Below, in pieces: positions 38,901-46,871 of a DNA stretch of 64,000 nt. Origin of the DNA: Streptomyces milbemycinicus (GTDB taxonomy: Bacteria > Actinomycetota > Actinomycetes > Streptomycetales > Streptomycetaceae). The translations under genes and the position numbers were made by a program. The DNA lies in assembly GCF_002154605.1 (NCBI RefSeq), contig NZ_MUNE01000127.1:1-64000 (forward strand), read 5' to 3'. The notes beneath the pieces were generated by a model. It was not told the DNA's origin. It was given only the letters and a program-made list of their open reading frames with translations, and did not search any database. The first letter of the stretch is position 1. Each line of letters begins with the position of its first letter.

Positions 38901-39361
38901 GCCGGCTTCACGTCCTGGTGCACCAGGTCTCTGCGATGGGCGTGCTCGAGCCCACGGGCCGCTTGGACTGCCGTGTCGAGAACACGGGCGAGGGCCTGCC
39001 GCGCATCCCCGGCGTAGAGGCGCCCGTCGCCGATCCACTCGGCCAGGCTGCCGCCGTCGACGTACTCGGCGAACACGCGGGGGACACCGTCGATCACCCG
39101 CACGTAATGGCAGGCGCAGACGTTCGGATGGAGCCCGAGGGACACCCACGCCTCGGCCTCCCTGACGAACAGCTCCTGATCGCCGGGGCTCCGGAACAGC
39201 TCGGGCCGCGAACTCTTCACCGCCATGTCGATGCCCCAGGCGAGATGCCGTACCCGGTGCACGACGCCCATCCCACCCCGGCCAAGCTCGCCCATCACCC
39301 GGTACCGGCCGTCGACGGTCTCGCCGGTCACCCAAACGGTCGGCGACGTAGGTGCGTTCAC
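35936..39361 (-). CDS. Giant Ser/Thr kinase with TPR and WD40 repeats
   Basis: A 1,141-aa cytoplasmic protein. The kinase domain covers about 15-280 (GELGRGGMGVVHRVRH, MAVKSSRPELF, HQDVKPANILL, DFGLAR). Note HQD rather than HRD in the catalytic loop, a variant seen in STAND-type prokaryotic kinases. TPR-like helices lie at about 310-420 (NNRGLSLLDLDRAADAEQAF). From about 455 to the end there are about 13-14 WD40 repeats (RLWDTATR, VRIWDLDSGAC, VRMWEVATGRC), enough for two seven-bladed propellers. Such proteins act as large signalling scaffolds; the partner is unknown. It probably heads an operon with the FHA kinase and the broken sigma gene. Confidence 0.93.
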   Translation of the reverse strand: MNAPTSPTVWVTGETVDGRYRVMGELGRGGMGVVHRVRHLAWGIDMAVKSSRPELFRSPGDQELFVREAEAWVSLGLHPNVCACHYVRVIDGVPRVFAEYVDGGSLAEWIGDGRLYAGDARQALARVLDTAVQAARGLEHAHRRDLVHQDVKPANILLDGTGAAKITDFGLARSKAVTAPADLQMAPDVSVLVPSGGMTVGYASPEQLAGEPVGRRSDVYSFAVSVLEMFTGGVHWAAGSVAGLALEEYLADPSNPVAAPPEVAHLLRRCLRQHPAHRPASMADIADVLTGVYEQATGSAYPRPTSQAADLRADELNNRGLSLLDLDRAADAEQAFGQALAVDPHHVGAVYNGGLFRWRTGAITDGELVARLEAIPRGSGASSWQVQLFLARVHLERGDLAAAHDLLDALARERPDDTDVRAALRVAASGTVADARRTSTRVFREPFALPFAPVKLLARHEVMGYLPIRFSPDGRLALSGHWDGVLRLWDTATRAQRLSVRGHRTQVLGVDLTPDGSYALSTSRDGTVQFWDLRAGRCTRVIRSAARATGCPVRLSADGRIGVWQGVDGRVQVWEPRTGTCQWLLGEAFKGNYLDGSQYEVSADGRHVLTAEEDGARLWSVADGRCRVLAAGSATHALCFSPDGRMVAVAGEDRVIRLWAVGDDQQVRTLRTLTGLTAAAGHLAFADSGRLLLSGTTGDHTVQIWELSSGRCLRTFTAHAYGMHHVGFPDSDDRFGCSVGGHPELPMHRWRLPDPEYAAEPHLIKPREYAEVSRLGGLAEELLAEARQAMSNGRHRSAFGLLTRAREIPGYERAPQVLAAWHELGRSARHVRLRSAWSRPLDAGHLSFGAITAIGVAADVRLAVSGQSDGTVRIWDLDSGACTRVLDDHQGRVGGVALSDDGRYVLCEGTKPLAIIRRRLADGECRRLTPDWDMRRTIRFTGDGRYAWFGSGDGVLRRWDLDDDRCVATIPRNGPVNVISTSADGRLAAVGDSNGVVRLRDLDTGACLRTWTGPREPILSACLSADGRLAMSTHQVMSSGAKDEPIRLWDAGAGQSVREFAGHEGWVSAVRFTPDARFAFSAGHDRSVRMWEVATGRCLHVLEGHQQRIRHLELTPDLRNLVSAGDDGIRLWDLDWELAAD

Positions 39362-39689
39362 TGCGATTCCTCATCGTGATTACGGCAGAAGTCGCCGTCC
39401 TGGAAGGCCCGGACGCAGAAGGCCCCGCTGTCAGATTTCGACGAGGGTCAGTATGTGACGTCGTCGATCCCGGTGTCGATGTTTCAGGCTCACCGCGGGG
39501 GTGCGGGAGCGCGCCGTTCAGTCCTTCGCCGACATGCCCACCTGCGGGAAGGCCTGAAGGGCGTCATTATTCCGATCAGGTTGCTGAGCTGGGCGTTCTC
39601 TGTCGTTGGTGAGGCAATCGGAGAGGCGTGGTGTGGTACTCGTTGAGCAGCCCACCGAGCTGTGCCGTTCGGAAACTCGTCGCCCCTGG
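39362..39689. other. Intergenic region with IS C-terminal scraps
   Basis: About 330 bp upstream of the giant kinase. At 39601-39660 the minus strand reads LGGLLNEYHTTP, the tail of an rve-type transposase. At 39661-39684 TGTGCCGTTCGGAAACTCGT resembles a family A terminal repeat. The rest probably holds the kinase promoter. Confidence 0.5.
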
Positions 39690-39950
39690 TCAGCCTGCGT
39701 GGCCGATGGTGATGTGGAGGGGCTGGCCCAGGGCGGTCGCGACGCGCAGAAGGGTGCGGGTGGAGGGGAGGGTGAGGCTGGTTTCCAGGCGGGCGATGGC
39801 GGGCTGGCTGGGTCATTCCGGCGCGGCGGGCGAGTTCGGTCTGGGACCAGCCCAGTTCGGTGCGGCGCTGGTAGACGGTGCGGCCGATTTCGATGGCCAG
39901 CCCGGTTTCGTCGTAGATCTGCTGAACCCGGGGGGCGAGACCCCCCCAGT
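39690..39950 (-). pseudogene. XRE-family regulator, frameshifted
   Basis: One frame gives IYDETGLAIEIGRTVYQRRT then ELGWSQTELARRAGMTQPA, a helix-turn-helix. The continuation IARLETSLTLPSTRTLLRVA then TALGQPLHI is in another frame, with the change at the run CAGCCAGCCCGCC. A second shift seems to lie in the C/G run near 39930-39946. The gene is broken at least once. Confidence 0.72.
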
Positions 39951-39963
39951 CGGTCGCGGGTGT

Positions 39964-40158
39964 TCAGGCGTCTCGGGCGCAGCGGAATGCAGTGTGGCCG
40001 CTGGCGCCGTCGGGTGTGTTGGCGGTACGGGCGGCGACGCGGTACCGGTTGCAGTGGGACTTGTGGCACAGGTGCGATCCACCGCGGATGACCTTCTCCT
40101 GCCCGGTGGCGGGGCCCTGCGGGTCGATCGCCTTCCCGGCCGGGTGGTGCGTGCTCAG
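39964..40158 (-). pseudogene. Formylglycine-generating-enzyme (SUMF1-like) C-terminal remnant
   Basis: About 60 residues including EKVIRGGSHLCHKSHCNRYR and VAARTANTPDGASGHTAFRC. This is the closing part of sulfatase-modifying enzymes, with the two active-site cysteines of the CH.SHCNRYR motif. The preceding 250 residues and any sulfatase partner are missing. Confidence 0.78.
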
Positions 40159-40283
40159 CGTGATGAGGGGCCCAGGCGGGTCAACCGACTGCGTCGTGAG
40201 GAGTTCGAGGCACGTTTCCCCGGGCTGCTCGACCTGATCCTCCGCGCCGACGGGGCTGGTTGAGGCGTCCAGGCCGGTCGGAC

Positions 40284-41387
40284 TCACCCGACCCGATCGG
40301 CCGCAGCGGCTGCCGCTGAGCGGCCGGCCCTGCGGCCGAACACCGACCCGGCGGTCAGCCCGGAGCCGCCCGGATAGTTGAAGTAGAAGAGCCCGCCGAC
40401 GAGTTCACCTGCCGCGTGCAGTCCCGGTACGGGCAGTCCGCGGGTGTTGAGGACGCGTGCGTCGGGGTCGATGCGCAGGCCGCCGAAGGTGAAGGTGATG
40501 CCGCAGGTGACCGGATAGGCGGTGTAGGGAGGCGTGTCGAGGGGCTGGGCCCAGTTGGACTTGGGTGGGGTGACGCCTTCGGTGCGGCTGCCGTCCCTGA
40601 CCGTCGGGTTGAAGGGGCCGCCCGTGATCGCGGCGTTGAACTCCTCTACCGTAGAGGCGAGGCGGTCCTCTTCGATGCCGAGTTCCCGGGCCAGTCCCCG
40701 CACGCTGCCGGACGTTACGCTGGTGACGTCCCCCGAGGCGTACTCCTCCGGGCGCAGCAGTCCCGCGGCCTTGGCGTCAAAGATCTGGACAGCGGTGGAT
40801 CCGGACTGCCGCAGGATCTCGGCGCCGTACTTGGCGTAGGTGTAGTTGCGGAAGTCCGCGCCCTCGTCGACGAAGCGGCGTCCGTCGGTGTTGACCACGA
40901 TGCCGAACGGGTAGCCGCCACGGGTGAGTTGATTGGTCAGCTCGCGGTCGCCGGTGGGCCGTGCCCCCGCGTCCCAGGCGACGGCGTGGGAGCCGCTCCA
41001 GTGGCCGTACGCCTGGGCGCCGGCGTCGAGGGCCATGCGGATGCCGTCCCCCGTGTTGTACGGGGTGCCGCGGACCAGGGCCAGGTCCCAGCCGGGGCCG
41101 AGGTGGGCGGCGCGCATCTGCGGGTCGGCCTCGAATCCGCCGGCGGCGAGGACCACGGCCCGGGACTCCAGTACCTCTCCGTCGGCGAGCACCACGCCGA
41201 TCACGGTGCCGTCGGACGCGGTGGCCTCGGTGTCGGTGCGCCCGCGCGTCACCCGGACCATGTCGTCGAGGAAGTCGGCGTCGGTGTAGGGGGCGAGGTC
41301 GGTGAGGGACAAACGGTCCTGAGCGTGCGCGGCGCAGAGTCCGGCGTTTCCGCCACCGACGACGATGACGTTCCAGGGTGCTGACAT
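40284..41387 (-). CDS. TcuA-like FAD dehydrogenase (tricarballylate/fumarate-reductase type), internally shortened
   Basis: A 367-aa flavoprotein. The dinucleotide fold VIVVGGGNAGLCAA is at the start. VVLAAGGFEADPQMR, GDGIRMALDAGAQAYGHWSG and GLHAAGELVGGLFYFNYPGG are typical of tricarballylate dehydrogenase TcuA. After GLCAA the text jumps to TDLAPYTDADFLDDMV, and soon after RGRTDTE to ASDGTV. From family knowledge about 40 and about 75 residues are missing there, including part of the FAD-binding and substrate-loop regions. The frame stays open, so it may be translated, but function is doubtful. It is last in the prpF-dctA-tcuA operon. Confidence 0.75.
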   Translation of the reverse strand: MSAPWNVIVVGGGNAGLCAAHAQDRLSLTDLAPYTDADFLDDMVRVTRGRTDTEATASDGTVIGVVLADGEVLESRAVVLAAGGFEADPQMRAAHLGPGWDLALVRGTPYNTGDGIRMALDAGAQAYGHWSGSHAVAWDAGARPTGDRELTNQLTRGGYPFGIVVNTDGRRFVDEGADFRNYTYAKYGAEILRQSGSTAVQIFDAKAAGLLRPEEYASGDVTSVTSGSVRGLARELGIEEDRLASTVEEFNAAITGGPFNPTVRDGSRTEGVTPPKSNWAQPLDTPPYTAYPVTCGITFTFGGLRIDPDARVLNTRGLPVPGLHAAGELVGGLFYFNYPGGSGLTAGSVFGRRAGRSAAAAAADRVG

Positions 41388-41451
41388 GAGTGCGGGTGCT
41401 CCTGATCGCGAGAAGGGGCCGGTCCGGAGCGGAGGCTCCGGACGGGGGGCG

Positions 41452-42948
41452 TCAGCCGGCGGTGGGCACAGGGTCACGGTCCGATCCGGCCGCCGCCTTC
41501 GGGCCGGCCTCCTCCGCGTCCTCTGGCTCCGCACCGGATGCGGGTTCGGCCCGCGGCTGTGGATGCGTCTGAGGCTGGAGATCGGTCCGCGGCCGCAGAT
41601 CGGTCCGCGGCTCAGGAGCGTGGCCGGCTTCGGGGGCGGAGGTGTACGGGATCTCGCCCTTCAGGACGGCCCTGGCGCGCTCCTCGTCGAGTTGCCCCTC
41701 CCATTTGGCCACCGCCAGGGTGGCGACGCCGTTGCCGACCACGCTGGTCAGGGCGCGGGCCTCGGACATGAAGCGGTCGATGCCGAAGATGAGCGCCAGG
41801 GCGGTGACGGGGACGTGCGGAACGGCGCTGAGCGTGGCGGCCAGGGCGACGAAGCCGGAGCCGGTGACGCCGGCGGCGCCCTTGGAGGTGAGCAGCATGA
41901 CGGCGAGCATGGACAGCTGCTGGGTGAGGCTGAGGTCGATGCCGAGGGCTTGGGCGAGGAAGACCGAGCCCATGGTCAGGTAGATGGCGGTGCCGTCGAG
42001 GTTGAAGGAGTACCCGGCGGGCAGCGTGATGCCGACGACGGGCTTGGAGGCGCCCGCGTGCTCCAGCTTGGCCATCATGCGCGGCAGCACCGGCTCGCTC
42101 GAGGAGGTACCCAGGACGATCAGCAACTCCTCCTTGATGTAGCGGAGGAAGGGCAACAGGCGCAGGCCGTTGATGCGCATGACCGTACCCAGGACGACCA
42201 GGACGAAGAAGAGGGCGGTGAGCCAGAAGGAGCCGACCAGCAGGAAGAGGTGGCGCAGGGTGTCCAGGCCGTAGTTGCCGATGGTGAAGGCCATGGAGCC
42301 GAAGGCGCCGATCGGGGCCAGTCGCATGATCCAGCGGATGAGCGTGAACAGGACCTTGGACAGCTTCTCGATGCCCTGGATGATCCCTTGCCCCGACTGG
42401 CCGGCGGCGTTCAGGCCGAAGCCGAACAGCACCGAGACCACCAGCACCGGCAGGATCTCGTGGCCGGTCAGCGCGCTGATCAGGGTGTCCGGGATCATGG
42501 CGAGGACGAACGCGGCGAAGCTCTCGTGGCTCTCGGTCGCCTCGGGCGGCAGGCCCTTGGCGGAGAGAGTGGAGGGGTCGACGTGCAGTCCGCTGCCGGG
42601 CTGGACGACGTTGACGACGACCAGGCCGATGACCATGGCGACGGTGGTCAGCACCTCGAAGTAGATCAGTGCCTTGAGGCTGACCCGGCCGACGGCGCGC
42701 GCGTTGCCCATGGAGGCGATGCCGTGGACGACGGTGCAGAAGATGACCGGCGCGATCATCATGCGGACCAGGGCGATGAAGCCGTCGCCCAGGGGTTTGA
42801 GCTCGGCTCCGAAGGACGGCCACAGCCAGCCGGCGGCGGCCCCGGCGAGGACACCGATCAGGCACTGGACGTAGAGCAGGGACAGCAGTCGGCGGATGCG
42901 GCCGGGTGGAGCGGTGACGGTACCCGGGGCGGCGTCGTTGCGGCTCAT
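41452..42948 (-). CDS. DctA-type dicarboxylate:cation symporter
   Basis: A 498-aa membrane transporter of the DAACS/SDF family. It has eight to nine hydrophobic spans and the re-entrant loop motif GTSSSEPVLPRMM; the second signature GYSFNLDGTAIYLTMGSVFL is complete. It imports C4-dicarboxylates or related di/tricarboxylates with sodium or protons. The C terminus carries a low-complexity Pro/Arg/Glu-rich tail of about 50 residues. Its start overlaps the prpF-like stop by 4 bp. Confidence 0.93.
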   Translation of the reverse strand: MSRNDAAPGTVTAPPGRIRRLLSLLYVQCLIGVLAGAAAGWLWPSFGAELKPLGDGFIALVRMMIAPVIFCTVVHGIASMGNARAVGRVSLKALIYFEVLTTVAMVIGLVVVNVVQPGSGLHVDPSTLSAKGLPPEATESHESFAAFVLAMIPDTLISALTGHEILPVLVVSVLFGFGLNAAGQSGQGIIQGIEKLSKVLFTLIRWIMRLAPIGAFGSMAFTIGNYGLDTLRHLFLLVGSFWLTALFFVLVVLGTVMRINGLRLLPFLRYIKEELLIVLGTSSSEPVLPRMMAKLEHAGASKPVVGITLPAGYSFNLDGTAIYLTMGSVFLAQALGIDLSLTQQLSMLAVMLLTSKGAAGVTGSGFVALAATLSAVPHVPVTALALIFGIDRFMSEARALTSVVGNGVATLAVAKWEGQLDEERARAVLKGEIPYTSAPEAGHAPEPRTDLRPRTDLQPQTHPQPRAEPASGAEPEDAEEAGPKAAAGSDRDPVPTAG

Positions 42949-44063
42949 GCGGGGCGTCCTTCCAGGACGGGAACGAGAAGTTCGGCTCGGGCGATGCGGC
43001 GGGCGGCGCGGTGCAGCAGCACCGTGGGCGACGCGCCGTCAGCCGCGGGGACGGCTTGGGCGGCGATGACGCCGGCGGGGGTGCCCAGGCGCAGCGTGCC
43101 GTCGGCGGTCTGCCGGGCGACGCGGTGGGCGAGGGTGCCGGGGGTGGCGGCCGCGGTGGCCAGCGCGACGGCGGAGGTGAGGCCGATGGCCGGGTGCGGA
43201 GCGTGCATCGACACCATGCGGACGGCGAGGTCGTACTCGTCCTGCCCGACCGGGGTGCCGTCGGTGGTCCGGTAGGCGGCGGGTCGGGCGACGACGCCGA
43301 CCTTCGGCACGGCGTGGCTGACGGGATCGCTCTCCTTGGCCAGTCCCATGGTCAGGGCGGCCTCACGCCGCAGTACGGTGAGCGTGGGTACCGCCGCGGC
43401 GAACTCCGCCAGGGATTCGGTGCCCTGGAGACCGAATGCCTTGGCCTCGAAGAGCGCGGCCGGGGCGCCCGCGTCGACCAGGGACGCCTCGACCGGACCG
43501 GCGGGTCCCTTCAGGGTGTCCAGGGCGCGACCGGTCGGCAGGGCGCGTCCGGTGGTGGAGCCCGCCGGGTCCTCGAAGCCGAGCAGGACCGGCACACCGA
43601 GCGCGGCGGTGCCCGGCACGGCGGCCGTTCCCTCGTCGGGGGCCGCACCCCCCGGGGTCGGGATGGTGCCGGTGAGGCGGGCCCCTGTGTTGACGTTGAG
43701 CATGTGCACCGTGGTGGAGTCCGACGCGATCGGCACCAGGCCGTGGTGGACGGCGTACAGGGCGACGGCGGTGGCGCAGTTGCCGCAGTTGCTGGTCCAC
43801 TCCACGCGCTCGTCACCGATGCCGACCTGAGCGAAGGCGTACTCGACGTCGATGCCCGGTTCGGCCGACGTCCGGACGATCGCGGCCTTGGAGGTGGTGG
43901 AAGACGCGCCGCCGACGCCGTCGATCTGGCGGGGGTCGGCGGCGTTGTAGGCGGCGAGCAGCAGGGTGTCGGCGTCCACGCCGGTCGCCACCACATCGTG
44001 GTGGTCGAAGATCCAGCACTTGCTGGTTCCTCCGCGGATCATCTCGCCCTGCAGACGCAACAC
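42945..44063 (-). CDS. PrpF-family isomerase
   Basis: A 372-aa enzyme of the PrpF/AcnD-accessory family (diaminopimelate-epimerase fold). It starts with the family mark MIRGGTSK and has CGNCATAV containing the active-site Cys. Relatives isomerise aconitate, methylaconitate or 4-oxalomesaconate. With a DctA transporter and a TcuA-like dehydrogenase it fits tricarballylate/aconitate use: import, oxidation to cis-aconitate, double-bond isomerisation. The substrate is inferred. It is first in the operon, divergent from the LysR gene. Confidence 0.9.
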   Translation of the reverse strand: MLRLQGEMIRGGTSKCWIFDHHDVVATGVDADTLLLAAYNAADPRQIDGVGGASSTTSKAAIVRTSAEPGIDVEYAFAQVGIGDERVEWTSNCGNCATAVALYAVHHGLVPIASDSTTVHMLNVNTGARLTGTIPTPGGAAPDEGTAAVPGTAALGVPVLLGFEDPAGSTTGRALPTGRALDTLKGPAGPVEASLVDAGAPAALFEAKAFGLQGTESLAEFAAAVPTLTVLRREAALTMGLAKESDPVSHAVPKVGVVARPAAYRTTDGTPVGQDEYDLAVRMVSMHAPHPAIGLTSAVALATAAATPGTLAHRVARQTADGTLRLGTPAGVIAAQAVPAADGASPTVLLHRAARRIARAELLVPVLEGRPA

Positions 44064-44195
44064 AACAGACTCCTCGTGGAAACCCCGACGGCACGTCCGT
44101 GCGGGCCGCGATCCACAGTGGGCGCCAGGAGTGTGAAGTACAATCTCGGAAATCTGCAGGGCTATTAAGCTGAAGTTAACGCTGGAGGTGGTGCG

Positions 44196-45095
44196 GTGCT
44201 CGACGTCCGGCGCATCCTGCTCTTCACCCAGGTCGCCCGCCGCGGCTCGGTCACCGCGACCGCACGGGCCCTCAACTACACAACGTCAGCGGTGTCCCAG
44301 CAGGTCAGCCGCCTGGAGGCAGAGGCCGGACAGCCCCTGCTGGAACGCCATGCGCGCGGCGTCACACTCACCGACGCGGGACGCGCCCTCGCCGAGCGCG
44401 GGGAGCGGATCGAGCGCGAACTGAAGGCCGTGGAGAACGAGCTCGCCGACTTCGCGGGACTCCGCGCGGGCACGCTTCGCGTCGGCACCTTCCCCACTGT
44501 CGGCGCCTCCCTCCTCCCCCGGGCTGTGATCGCCTTCCGGGAAGCGCATCCCGGCGTACGGCTGACGGTGCGCAGTTCCCGTATCGCGGGCCTGTGGGCG
44601 ATGCTGGAGAACCGGGAAATCGAAATGTCCCTGATGTGGGACTACGACTGGAACCGTATCGACCGCGAGGACATCGTCGTCACCTCACTCGTCGACGATC
44701 CTCCGGCCCTCCTCGTCAGCGAGACACACCCGCTCGCCGGCCGCGACTCGGCCGCCCTCGCCGACTTCGCCGACGACCCTTGGATCACCCGCGCCGAGAA
44801 CCACCCCGTGGCCGAGGCTCTCGCTCGCAGCTGTCACGCCGCCGGCTTCGAGCCGCAGATCGCCTACGAGGCCCACGACTACCAGGAGGCCCAGGCCATG
44901 GTCGCCGCCGGCATCGGCATCGCCCTCGCCCCCACCCTGGCCCTGGAGGGCATCCGAGCCGGCGTCAGCGTCCTGCCGCTTCAACCCCCTGCTCCGGTGC
45001 GTCGCATCCTCCTGGTCCGCATGAGTGACCACGTCCTCACCCCTGCCGCCGAGGCGTTCGCGGGCTTCCTGCGCGACAGTTCTGCGGCTGCCTGA
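44196..45095 (+). CDS. LysR-family transcriptional regulator
   Basis: A 299-aa regulator. The helix-turn-helix is at the N terminus (GSVTATARALNYTTSAVSQQ) with the linker helix after it, then a substrate-binding domain. The GTG start has GGAGGT upstream. It is divergent from the prpF-dctA-tcuA operon across 132 bp, where a short TAA-N7-TTA dyad (about 44165-44178) could be its site. It probably activates that operon on sensing a carboxylate. Confidence 0.93.
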   Translation: MLDVRRILLFTQVARRGSVTATARALNYTTSAVSQQVSRLEAEAGQPLLERHARGVTLTDAGRALAERGERIERELKAVENELADFAGLRAGTLRVGTFPTVGASLLPRAVIAFREAHPGVRLTVRSSRIAGLWAMLENREIEMSLMWDYDWNRIDREDIVVTSLVDDPPALLVSETHPLAGRDSAALADFADDPWITRAENHPVAEALARSCHAAGFEPQIAYEAHDYQEAQAMVAAGIGIALAPTLALEGIRAGVSVLPLQPPAPVRRILLVRMSDHVLTPAAEAFAGFLRDSSAAA

Positions 45096-45107
45096 CGCGT
45101 ATCACCC

Positions 45108-46240
45108 TGTGCCGCTCGAACATACGATTCGATGCTGTGTACTGCGGCGATGCCGTTCAGGCAACCTGGCGGTACTCGTTGATCAGGCCACCGAGAACGG
45201 GCCGTCGTTCGATTCGATGGGCCTTGAGGTCGGTGACGTGGGCCAGGGCGGGTAGTTCGGTACTGTCCGGAGGGAGTTGCTGCCGGGACTGGTGGGGGCG
45301 GTGCCGGTTGTAGTGCCGGATGTACTCGGTCAGCACCTTCACGGCATGCGCCTCGTCGTAGATCAGGATCCGGTCGAGGACTTCGCGGCGTAGGGTACCC
45401 ACGGCTCGCTCGCAGACGGCGTTCGCCTTCGGTGCCCGGGGTGGGCTGAGCAGGATCTCCATGTCGTCGGCCTGGAAGACGGCGTCGAAGGTGTTGGTGT
45501 ACTTGCTGTCCCGGTCCCGGAGAAGGAAGCGCAGGGAGCCCATCCGGCACCCCAGCGTCATGGTGAGGTTCCTGGCCTGTTGGACGGTCCATGGGACGGT
45601 GGGGTGCGCGGTGACGCCGGCGAGGATGCCATGGTGCGGGGCGGTGAGGAATTCACGCCAGGTCCGGCCGGAGCGCTGCGGAGCGGGATCGATGCGGGCC
45701 GCGTGCAGGATCTCCCAGACTGTGGACGGGGCGATCTGGTAGCCGAGGCGTGCGAGTTCGCCCTGTATACGGCGATGGCCCGATGCGCTGTTCTCTTTGA
45801 CCAGGCGCAGGATGAGCTGTTTGACGGTGGGTGCGGTGGACGGCCTGCCGGGGCGGCGGTGCTGGGAGAACGTCCACTTCGGCGCCAGGTGTTGCCGGTG
45901 CCAGGCCAGCAGCGTGGTGGGGGTGACAGAGAATACGTGACGCCAGTGTTCCCGCGGGACCGGCCGGGAAAGGATGGCGAGCCGGATTCGGTCGGCAGGC
46001 TCGTAGCGGACTCGGGCGATCTGGCGGCGTAACACCGTGTTCTCGTGCCGCAACGCCAAGACCTCCGCATCCTTGGCCACGCGGCAGCGCAGCACGGCAG
46101 CGGGCACCTTGATCAGGTTCCGGACCAGCGCGGTGACGATCGAAAGCGGCATCGGCAGCTCATCCCAGGCGCCGCGCAGGCCGCCACCCTGCGCGGAGAA
46201 GCTGCAGGCCAGACCCAGAATTGTATTTCCGAGCGGGACA
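45108..46240. mobile_element. IS family A copy with degenerate terminal repeats (1,133 bp)
   Basis: The left end TGTGCCGCTCGAACATACGA (45108 onward) and the inverted right end TGTCCCGCTCGGAAATACAA (ending at 46240) agree at 19 of 23 bases. The element holds one transposase gene, itself deleted. No clear target duplication is visible. Confidence 0.78.
45157..46152 (-). pseudogene. IS family A transposase with in-frame loss of the first catalytic Asp region
   Basis: 331 residues in one open frame: N-terminal helices (DAEVLALRHENTVLRRQIAR), helix-turn-helix (LVKENSASGHRRIQGEL, STVWEILHAARIDPAP) and the integrase core. After EFLTAPHHGILA the text jumps to GVTAHPTVPWTVQQARNL, so about 30 residues that in the sister copy at 59741 read DFFHIDT... 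are missing. Asp and Glu of the rest (LLRDRDSKYTNTFDAVF, CERAVGTLRREVLD) remain. The tail is LGGLINEYRQVA. It cannot catalyse transposition. Confidence 0.85.
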
Positions 46241-46809
46241 GGCCGGTCCTTCTCGTTCCCGGTCACGGAGCGGGAGGGGCCCGGTGTCGATGGAGCCGCG
46301 GTCGTGGCCGGAGCCGGCGCCGGAGGTGGCGCGGGCGGTGGCGCGGGCGGTGCGGCCGAAGTACTCCGGCCGTCAGGTGCCGCTACCGGTCGCGGTACGT
46401 GATCGGCTCGGTGAGTTGTGCGCGGATGCCGAGTTCGCGGAAGCGGATTCGAGCCACCGCGGCCGTCAAACGCCGAACCCCATGCGCTGGCTCCCACCAG
46501 GGCGGATGACAATCTCGGCAAGCGCAGTGTCATGGACGCCGCTTGACAATGACATGGGGAAGCTCGTCTTCAACGTCGTGCCGTGCCACGTAGCCGATCC
46601 TCCGCAAATGCACCTGCTGGCAGGCTTCTGCCCCGGCCTGTGGCAGTCACTCAGTGTGCCTGTGGAAGTGCCCCAGATGGACTGGTGTCACGCGTCACCC
46701 TGCCCCCCGACGTGGGCCATCCCCGGGGGAATGTGAACGGTGCTGGTGAGGGCATCGCGTGTGCGTCGGATGCAACTCGTCGGTTGGTGATGGACAAGCG
46801 GGCTTGACC
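46241..46809. other. Intergenic region holding two IS-linked repeats
   Basis: About 570 bp without a gene. 46247-46299 is a 53-bp exact copy of 57758-57810. 46497-46526 (CCAGGGCGGATGACAATCTC...) is one end of IS family B, alike at 28 of 30 bases to 50888-50917. Both mark old insertion boundaries. Confidence 0.7.
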
Positions 46810-46867
46810 TGTCACAGTCTCTTTCCGTACAGATGGCCTGAGGGCAGTGCGGGAAGAGACTGTGGCA
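46810..46867 (-). terminator. Terminator-like hairpin after the MMPL gene
   Basis: Bases 46810-46830 pair with 46847-46867, 18 of 21 positions, around a 16-base loop. It lies 4 bp past the MMPL stop on the minus strand. No clear T-tract follows. Confidence 0.65.
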
Positions 46868-46871
46868 GCGG

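Noticed and set aside
37919-39379. Plus-strand open frame of 486 codons opposite the kinase-WD40 gene
   Set aside because: Antisense of a well-supported kinase domain.
39661-39684. IS family A terminal repeat
   Set aside because: Similar sequence, but the transposase tail lies on the wrong side of it; it may be a nested remnant, so I did not call an element.
41365-43275. Plus-strand open frame of 636 codons, very rich in Gln, Asp and Gly, opposite dctA
   Set aside because: Low-complexity mirror of a membrane-protein gene; no family features.
44110-44195. Defined LysR binding site
   Set aside because: Only a weak TAA-N7-TTA dyad is seen, too little to call a separate feature.
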